Made by a program: the position numbers and the translations under genes | Shown here: in pieces, positions 49,222 to 54,058 of the stretch | Position numbering within the stretch: the stretch's first letter is position 1 | Layout: the number at the start of each line of letters is the position of its first letter | Assembly (NCBI GenBank): GCA_024280015.1 | Contig: JAJRQY010000115.1 | Coordinates: 1 to 54,058, forward strand | Source of the DNA: Actinomycetes bacterium | GTDB taxonomy: Bacteria; Actinomycetota; Acidimicrobiia; Acidimicrobiales; SZUA-35 | Direction: 5' to 3' | Length of the DNA: 54,058 bases | Notes under the pieces: generated by a model | What the model was told of the DNA's origin: nothing | Database searches by the model: none | Seen by the model: only the letters and a program-made list of their open reading frames with translations

Positions 49222-49869
49222 ATGACCACCAGCAAGACGAGCACCAGCAAGTGGGATAAGCGCCAGGCGGAAACGCGGGCCGAAGTGCTGGAAGCAGCTC
49301 GTCGCCTGATCTGTAACCATGGGCTTGAAGGATTGACCATTCGCAAGCTGGCGGCGACTGCCGGGGTTGCCGTTGGCACCATCTACAACCAGTTCGGCGG
49401 ACGTTCAGGAGTCTTGATGGCCATGGTCCGCGATGGCCTCGAAGCACTGGCTGTCTCTGTCGATGCCGATCTTGGTGCCCGGCCCCTGGATGCTACGCGT
49501 TCTCTGATGACCGCCCTTCTTGATCGTTGGGAGGCCGAGGAAGGTATCTGGCGGCCGGTCTTCCTCGCCCTCAAGTCAGAGCCGGGAGACCATGGTCTTG
49601 GGGTGAGTGGCGACCGGCTTCGAGCCTTCATGCTGGCCGATCTTGCTGCAGCCGAGGAACAAGACATGTTCGATGGCCCGGTTTCGGTTGAGCTCCTGGC
49701 CGACCATCTGCTTGATGCACAGGTTGCCCTACTGGTTCAATGGGCGTTCGGAACGATTTCCATCAGCCAGTTCCGCGAACGCTCGAACCGCTCGCTGGAG
49801 CTCGCGCTAGCGGCGGTTCTTGCGGCGCCCTATCGAGGCGCGGCCTTAGAGCGAGCCCAGATCGCGTGA
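49222..49869 (+). CDS. TetR-family regulator
   Basis: Regulator of 215 residues with an N-terminal TetR helix-turn-helix (about 12-60: TRAEVLEAARRLICNHGLEGLTIRKLAATAGVAVGTIYNQFGGRSGVL) and a variable helical ligand domain. ATG 49222 is used, with GGAG about 5 nt upstream; an in-frame ATG at 49123 would translate the operator region. Divergent from the LLM operon, its probable target. Its stop overlaps the next gene's GTG. Confidence 0.9.
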   Translation: MTTSKTSTSKWDKRQAETRAEVLEAARRLICNHGLEGLTIRKLAATAGVAVGTIYNQFGGRSGVLMAMVRDGLEALAVSVDADLGARPLDATRSLMTALLDRWEAEEGIWRPVFLALKSEPGDHGLGVSGDRLRAFMLADLAAAEEQDMFDGPVSVELLADHLLDAQVALLVQWAFGTISISQFRERSNRSLELALAAVLAAPYRGAALERAQIA

Positions 49870-50747
49870 ACCGTGACGGCCCTCATTCCGAGGACACAGA
49901 CTCTTCGGAGATAGGGGTTGTTTCAAGGGAGGAGAAGCTCGACCTGAACGTTCAACCAGCAACCGATGACGATGTCTTGACGGTCATCACGCTGACCCGC
50001 TCCACCCGGCGAAAGTTGGCTGACTGGTCACCTATCTACTTCAATCCTCGAAGTGGAGCCGACCAGAACCACGCCAACTTCTTGAGCTTCCTCATTGGTT
50101 CTGACCAGCATCTCACTTCCGTGCTGACCGTGGGAGACCAGACTGTCGGATTCTTCACGGTGATTGACCAGGACGTGCATCAGTGGGTGGATGATCTGTG
50201 TCTGGAGGAGCCACATCTCTGGGAGAAGGCGATCCGAGCGATCGGGTTGCAGGTAGGCCGTCCGTGGGTCACCTGCATTTCGGTTCATGATGTCGATCGA
50301 CTCCAGGGTGCCGAAGCGGCAGGCATGGTTCGGTCGTCCACCTATTTCGCCAGGGTGCTCGATTCAGATGAAACCGCCGGTCAAGCGGACGGGACGGTTG
50401 ACCCACCTACGAGCTACAAACCGTCAGCCCCACAGCACACCTTCGGCGGAGGGCCATTCTCACCTCAGGCCGCGGGAGCGCTCGTTGTTCTTGATGAGTT
50501 GGGCGGCTACGTGGTTGGATCGGCCAGCGCTGAGCCCCCGATCTTTGACCCGGGTGGCCCGACTTGTGTGATTGACCAAGTCGTCGGACCAGACCGGGCC
50601 AGCCTTATCCGACAAGCAGCCATTCAAGCCAAGCGTCGTGGCGATGCCCAACTGGTTGTCGTTGCCGCCGAACTGGACCGAGAACTCGCAGCGCTCCTTC
50701 TCGAACTCGACTTCAAGGCCGAGGTTCATCTCTACCGGTCGGACTAG
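49866..50747 (+). CDS. Uncharacterised protein, GNAT-like fold possible
   Basis: Protein of 293 residues starting on a GTG that overlaps the tetR stop. Two halves are visible. Residues about 25-160 (LNVQPATDDDVLTVITLTRSTRRK ... VTCISVHDVDRLQGAEAAGM) look like an acetyltransferase-type sandwich. Residues about 190-290 include GALVVLDELGGYVVGSASAE and end in LLLELDFKAEVHLYRSD, similar to the close of GNAT folds. No clear R-G-x-G acetyl-CoA loop is present, so activity is doubtful. Translational coupling to tetR suggests a shared role. Confidence 0.5.
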   Translation: MNRDGPHSEDTDSSEIGVVSREEKLDLNVQPATDDDVLTVITLTRSTRRKLADWSPIYFNPRSGADQNHANFLSFLIGSDQHLTSVLTVGDQTVGFFTVIDQDVHQWVDDLCLEEPHLWEKAIRAIGLQVGRPWVTCISVHDVDRLQGAEAAGMVRSSTYFARVLDSDETAGQADGTVDPPTSYKPSAPQHTFGGGPFSPQAAGALVVLDELGGYVVGSASAEPPIFDPGGPTCVIDQVVGPDRASLIRQAAIQAKRRGDAQLVVVAAELDRELAALLLELDFKAEVHLYRSD

Positions 50748-50786
50748 GCGACAGCGAATCGTGGCACCAGACCTGGGCTCGATGCC

Positions 50787-51626
50787 TTAGCAGAACAGGC
50801 CGTTCATTTCGCCGTAGTCGACGCCGCCAACGAGGGATTCACACGAGCCGTCCGAGAGCAGTTCCGCTGCGGCATTCTTCACCGAGGCGTAGGCGATCTG
50901 CGAGATGGCCATACCAACACTCACCCGGCGGGCGCCGGCCTCGACCGCTTCAGAAACCGATATTCCACCAGCTCCCATCATCACATTGAGCGGAACCGAA
51001 ATCTGATCAGCCAGCAACTTGATGACGCCAACGTCGCCAACCCCGGGCACGAAAATGCCATCGGCGCCGGCCTCGACCAGGGCCAGGGCTCGATCGATAA
51101 TCGACCGCGAGGTGCCATCATCGAGTCCGAACAAGACCGCATCGAGTCGGGCATTTATAAACAGGTCAATGCCTTGCTCCTGAGCAACCTCACGGATACG
51201 AGCGAGTCGCCCTTGTTGCTCAGCAACGGGCCGAAGGGTGCCACCAGGCATGCCGTCCTCGATATTGATGCCGACCGCCCCGGCGGCGATCACTTGTTGA
51301 ATGGTGGTGCTCAGCTCATCGAGAGATTCGCCATAGCCAGTCTCGATGTCGGCCGTTACGGGAACAGTAGCCACCGCAGCCATCCGCCCGAGCGCATCTA
51401 TTGCTTGGTCTCGGTTCAGCCCTCCCCCGTCACTTCGACCCAGACTCCAGGCCACACCGGCACTCGTCGTCCCCAGCGCCAGCGCTCCGGCCTGTTGAAC
51501 CAGCACAACCGATGCTCCATCCCATACATTGGCCAACACCAGTGGTTGGTCTTGGTGGAGCGATCGAAACAGCGTCGCCTTCTCCACCAGCAGTCGTCGA
51601 TCTTCGTTACTCATTGTCGATGTCAT
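50787..51626 (-). CDS. Isocitrate lyase/PEP mutase family protein
   Basis: TIM-barrel protein of 279 residues of the ICL/PEP-mutase family. LVLANVWDGASVVLVQQAG near 30-48, VTADIETGYG (metal-binding Asp), GAVGINIEDG and LFINARLDA are visible. The isocitrate lyase signature K-[KR]-C-G-H is absent, so it is not a true isocitrate or methylisocitrate lyase; an uncharacterised C-C or C-P lyase/mutase activity is likely. A GGGTAT microsatellite lies 71-106 bp upstream of the start. Confidence 0.85.
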   Translation of the reverse strand: MTSTMSNEDRRLLVEKATLFRSLHQDQPLVLANVWDGASVVLVQQAGALALGTTSAGVAWSLGRSDGGGLNRDQAIDALGRMAAVATVPVTADIETGYGESLDELSTTIQQVIAAGAVGINIEDGMPGGTLRPVAEQQGRLARIREVAQEQGIDLFINARLDAVLFGLDDGTSRSIIDRALALVEAGADGIFVPGVGDVGVIKLLADQISVPLNVMMGAGGISVSEAVEAGARRVSVGMAISQIAYASVKNAAAELLSDGSCESLVGGVDYGEMNGLFC

Positions 51627-51696
51627 GGGGCAATCATGAAAGATTGCAAACCCAACAGCTGGCGGAAATCGGCCAGCCCGGTGCAGTCCGGATCTT

Positions 51697-51732
51697 GGGT
51701 ATGGGTATGGGTATGGGTATGGGTACAGGTAC
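51697..51732. repeat. GGGTAT hexamer microsatellite
   Basis: Four perfect GGGTAT units, then GGGTAC and AGGTAC. It lies between the end of the tetR gene at 51763 and the start of the ICL/PEP-mutase gene at 51626, both minus strand, and would sit in or near the latter's promoter. Confidence 0.85.
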
Positions 51733-51762
51733 GGATCGGGACCAGTCTGGATCTGACCTGGT

Positions 51763-52338
51763 CTAGCCGAGCGAGAGGGCCGCGGACATGGCCTCGTCGA
51801 TCACATCCCGAAGGGGCGCCTTTCCATCGGACTGTTGCCATCGATCAAAGGCAACATCCAGTGCGGCCAAGCAGACTGCGGCGGTAACTTCATCACCGAT
51901 CTTGGCCTTGCGGCGAAGATCAGTAAGGGCGAAGGCTTTGGCCAACTCGGCCCGGTCAATCTGGTCTTGCTGGGCCGCAACCCCCCATAGGGCTGGCTCG
52001 GCGTAGATCAGTTTCAGCCTCCGAAGAAAGAGCTCCATATCTGTACGCTCGGCCATCGCTACCGACACTGCGTCGCCGAAGGCTTCAACTGCCGGTTGTC
52101 GTCCGAGACGTTTCCCCAATTCGGTGTCTACGACCGAATCACGCTCGTCCCACAACACCAATCGTTCCTTGGTTCCAAAGTGTCGATAGATGGTTGAGGC
52201 AGAGACCCTAGTTCGCTCAGCAATAGCCTCAACGGTTGTGGTGTCGTAGCCAGTTGATTCAAACATGGCCACCGCTGTCTCTTGCACCAGGCGCATGGCC
52301 GACAACCGGTTGCGTTGACGCAGTGAGATCTTTCCTAC
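51763..52338 (-). CDS. TetR-family regulator
   Basis: Regulator of 191 residues: helix-turn-helix of the TetR type (about 5-50: RLSAMRLVQETAVAMFESTGYDTTTVEAIAERTRVSASTIYRHFGTKERLV) and a C-terminal helical domain. ATG 52338 follows GTGAGGAC; an upstream TTG in frame is rejected. Divergent from the DUF418 gene with a perfect 15-bp palindrome between, its likely operator. Confidence 0.9.
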   Translation of the reverse strand, partial: VGKISLRQRNRLSAMRLVQETAVAMFESTGYDTTTVEAIAERTRVSASTIYRHFGTKERLVLWDERDSVVDTELGKRLGRQPAVEAFGDAVSVAMAERTDMELFLRRLKLIYAEPALWGVAAQQDQIDRAELAKAFALTDLRRKAKIGDEVTAAVCLAALDVAFDRWQQSDGKAPLRDVIDEAMSAALSLG

Positions 52339-52392
52339 CATCGTCCTCACCGTAGCCAGACGAAACAATTACCGTCAATACGAGAGTATCTA

Positions 52393-52420
52393 TTGACATG
52401 ACAGTCACTGTCAGTATTGT
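52393..52420 (+). promoter_or_regulatory. DUF418 promoter with operator in the spacer
   Basis: TTGACA (52393-52398) and TATTGT (52415-52420) are 16 bp apart, and the spacer is almost filled by the perfect palindrome TGACAGT-C-ACTGTCA (52399-52413). The GTG start at 52427 is 6 nt after the -10, so the message is probably leaderless. The adjacent TetR protein is the likely repressor. Confidence 0.7.
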
Positions 52421-52426
52421 AAGAGC

Positions 52427-53605
52427 GTGCCAAATTCTCTAGCTTCTGACTCCACAGCCACTCCCACAACACCCACCCCAACCAACGCCGCGCCAACCGA
52501 TACAACGGAACGAATAACCAACCTTGATGCCATCAGAGGTTTCGCCGTCCTCGGAATCTTGGTGATGAACGCCGTCTCCTACGGGCTGAATGAGGCCGCC
52601 TATTTCAACCTGGATGCGGCCGGAGATCAGACCTGGCTGGACTGGCTGGTTGGTGGCCTAGGAGAAGTCTTCATCGATCAGAAAACCATGGGGTTGTTCT
52701 CCATGCTGTTTGGTGCGGGCATCGTCCTGTTCGCCGACCGCACCCAGTCCAAGGGTGAGAAGAGTCCGTTCTGGTTCAGCATGTGGCGAAATCTCCTCCT
52801 GCTCGCCATCGGCCTTCTTCATGGATTGCTGTGGGAGGGCGACGTGCTGTTGGTGTATGCCATCTGCGCCCCGTTCCTGATCGTCATGCGTCACCTCTCA
52901 ACCAAAGTCTTGTTAGCCATCGGGTCAGGTCTCGTTCTCTGGTCGGCGGTTCTTGGAACCCTGATGCAAGGACTCGTCCCCAGCAATGGCGACGGCCTCG
53001 GCAGCTACTGGCTAGTCAACCCGAGTATTGAATACTCCGACGCTGTTGGCGTATTCCTCATCAACGACTTCTTCTCGCGGGCGGCGGGCATGATGCTTAT
53101 TGGGGTCGCCGTCTACCGCATAGGAATCCTGAATGGCACCCGCCCCGCAGCCTTCTACCGGCGAATGGCAACCATCGGCCTCGGAATCGGCCTCCCCATT
53201 GCCTCCGCTGGCCTCGCCCTACAAATCGCCTTCGACTTCTCACCAGACATCGCCATCATCGGCGAAGCACCCAACACCATTGCCACCATCCCCATCGTCT
53301 TTGGCTATGTCGGGCTCATCTCCCTCTGGAACCAGAGACAGGGAACATGGCTCCACCATCGCATACGGGCAGCCGGACGGATGGCCCTGACCAACTACCT
53401 GACCCAGACCATTATTGGCATCACCATGTTGCGGGGTGTCTTCGAGTTTGACACCCTCGGCCGAGCTCAAATCTTCGGTGTGGTCCTGGCCATCTGGATG
53501 CTCCAGATTGCCTGGTCCAAGTGGTGGCTGGATCACTTCAAGTTCGGCCCATTCGAGTGGGCCTGGCGCTGCGGCACCTACCGAAAACTCCAGCCCATTC
53601 GCTAG
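52427..53605 (+). CDS. DUF418 (YeiB-like) membrane protein
   Basis: Membrane protein of 392 residues with about 9-10 helices. LDAIRGFAVLGILVMNAVSYG near residue 35 and the C-terminal block with GRMALTNYLTQTIIGITM ... FGPFEWAWRCGTYRKLQPI define the DUF418/YeiB family, related to membrane acyltransferases. Function is not established; a transport or acyl-transfer role is suggested for relatives. An N-terminal Thr/Pro-rich stretch (about 25 residues) precedes the fold. GTG start, likely leaderless, under TetR control. Confidence 0.88.
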   Translation: MPNSLASDSTATPTTPTPTNAAPTDTTERITNLDAIRGFAVLGILVMNAVSYGLNEAAYFNLDAAGDQTWLDWLVGGLGEVFIDQKTMGLFSMLFGAGIVLFADRTQSKGEKSPFWFSMWRNLLLLAIGLLHGLLWEGDVLLVYAICAPFLIVMRHLSTKVLLAIGSGLVLWSAVLGTLMQGLVPSNGDGLGSYWLVNPSIEYSDAVGVFLINDFFSRAAGMMLIGVAVYRIGILNGTRPAAFYRRMATIGLGIGLPIASAGLALQIAFDFSPDIAIIGEAPNTIATIPIVFGYVGLISLWNQRQGTWLHHRIRAAGRMALTNYLTQTIIGITMLRGVFEFDTLGRAQIFGVVLAIWMLQIAWSKWWLDHFKFGPFEWAWRCGTYRKLQPIR

Positions 53606-53684
53606 GTCTGTTTGGTCACCAGCGGCGTACCCGCTACCCAAGCTCGCCCGCTAGTTCCGAGTTCGGGTAGCCTCCATAGTGCTA

Positions 53685-53701
53685 CCGTAGTAGTATTACG
53701 G
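53685..53701 (+). promoter_or_regulatory. Antitoxin operator over the promoter
   Basis: CCGTA-GTAGTAT-TACGG is a perfect 5+7+5 inverted repeat whose spacer holds a -10, TAGTAT (53691-53696). The ATG at 53703 is 6 nt after it, with no ribosome site. Self-repression by the ribbon-helix-helix antitoxin is likely. Confidence 0.55.
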
Positions 53702-53702
53702 C

Positions 53703-53930
53703 ATGAAACTCAGTGTGAGTATCCCAGAGGACGATGTTGCCTTCCTAGATTCCTACGCGCTCCACCATCAGATCGGTTCTCGGTCAGCGACGCTGCAACG
53801 GGCCATTCGCCTGCTTCGTGCCGCTGACTTGAGTGGCGACTACGCCCAGGCATTCACCGAGTGGTCAGAGGATGAAGACTCGGCTTCCTGGGAGATGACG
53901 GTCGCCGACGGACTCAGCAGCCGGAAATGA
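53703..53930 (+). CDS. Ribbon-helix-helix antitoxin
   Basis: Protein of 75 residues with a ribbon-helix-helix N-terminus (MKLSVSIPEDDVAFLDSYALHHQIGSRSATLQRAIRLLR) and an acidic, Trp-containing C-terminal tail that would clamp a toxin. Its stop overlaps the start of a MazF-like gene (ATGA), the standard antitoxin-toxin arrangement. Probably leaderless and autoregulated. Confidence 0.88.
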   Translation: MKLSVSIPEDDVAFLDSYALHHQIGSRSATLQRAIRLLRAADLSGDYAQAFTEWSEDEDSASWEMTVADGLSSRK

Positions 53931-54058
53931 AACGAGGAGAGATCCGCTTGGTCAACCTCGATCCCGTGGTTGGCTCCGAAGCGGCTCACACGCGGCCAGC
54001 AATACTGGTGAGCAATGATGGAGCCAACACCAGTGCAAGCCGCCTCGGCCAAGGAGTC
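53927..54058 (+). CDS. mazF: MazF/PemK-family toxin, cut by window end
   Basis: The first 44 residues are visible: MKRGEIRLVNLDPVVGSEAAHTRPAILVSND fits the MazF/PemK opening (RGEI..V-LDP..GSE...RPA-V-SND), with the conserved Arg of the RPA motif. The gene starts on the ATG overlapping the antitoxin stop and runs off the window. MazF proteins are sequence-specific mRNA endonucleases. Confidence 0.85.
   Translation, partial: MKRGEIRLVNLDPVVGSEAAHTRPAILVSNDGANTSASRLGQGV

Noticed and set aside
50787-51626. Isocitrate or methylisocitrate lyase
   Set aside because: The K-[KR]-C-G-H catalytic loop is missing and no glyoxylate or methylcitrate genes are near.
51697-51732. Telomere-like GGGTAT repeat
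   Set aside because: Only four perfect units, internal between two genes; a slippage microsatellite fits better.

Overview
The window looks like a chromosomal stretch of a free-living, probably aquatic, high-G+C Gram-positive bacterium. Acidimicrobiia (Actinomycetota) is my best guess. The support is an F420-type luciferase-like oxidoreductase, many short lipoprotein signals (LASC, AAAC, LTAC), frequent GTG starts, -10 boxes placed directly before start codons (leaderless mRNAs), a SorC-regulated sugar operon and a moderately high G+C. No rRNA, tRNA, transposase, phage gene or CRISPR array was seen. The taxonomic call is inference.

Layout. 0-1 kb: a rhodanese lipoprotein convergent with a MerE-like membrane protein. 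1-12 kb: one long minus-strand catabolic operon, divergent from a SorC/LsrR-type regulator. It holds a sugar-type ABC importer, MtnA, an LsrF-like thiolase, a muconolactone-isomerase-fold protein, an MtnK kinase, an RbsD/FucU mutarotase and an aldolase-dehydrogenase fusion. 12-15 kb: feoA-feoB-feoC-like behind a DtxR/IdeR-like box. 15-19 kb: a DUF1800/DUF1501 pair framed by two free-standing CZB zinc-domain proteins. 19-25.6 kb: RidA, a CbxX-type AAA ATPase, an agmatinase family enzyme, a GH114-like glycosidase downstream of a two-component system, and a DUF2892/thioredoxin-like membrane pair. 25.7-36.4 kb: two divergent polyamine/GABA operons around a perfect 29-bp palindrome. One side carries a class III aminotransferase, an Lrp/AsnC regulator and potABCD; the other carries gabT, a C45 acyltransferase-fold hydrolase, a GNAT and an FAD amine oxidase. 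36.4-54 kb: M48 protease, DUF2786 protein, secreted proteins, an M15 peptidase, HipBA, an MFS exporter, a haloalkane dehalogenase, a CBS protein, a PASTA lipoprotein, a TetR-controlled LLM/VOC/PhyH operon, an ICL/PEP-mutase family protein, a TetR/DUF418 pair, and a RHH-MazF pair cut by the window end.

Main idea. The 1-12 kb operon mixes the methylthioribose enzymes MtnK and MtnA with the autoinducer-2 enzyme LsrF and an SDR domain. On paper the chemistry joins up. 5-Deoxyribose would become 5-deoxyribose-1-phosphate (MtnK), then 5-deoxyribulose-1-phosphate (MtnA). Oxidation of its C4 hydroxyl would give exactly 3-hydroxy-5-phosphonooxypentane-2,4-dione, the LsrF substrate, which LsrF cleaves to DHAP and acetyl-CoA. 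The fused class II aldolase domain could instead cut the ketose phosphate directly. I therefore propose a scavenging route for 5-deoxypentoses or other SAM-derived sugars. This is inference and needs biochemistry.

Other recurring signals are five probable leaderless promoters, several with an operator in or over the core promoter, and a scatter of short tandem duplications (7, 14, 15 and 19 bp, plus a 6-bp microsatellite), mostly between genes. No gene-free stretch reaches 300 bases; the longest are 38637-38889 and 45188-45414, and both contain inverted repeats described below.
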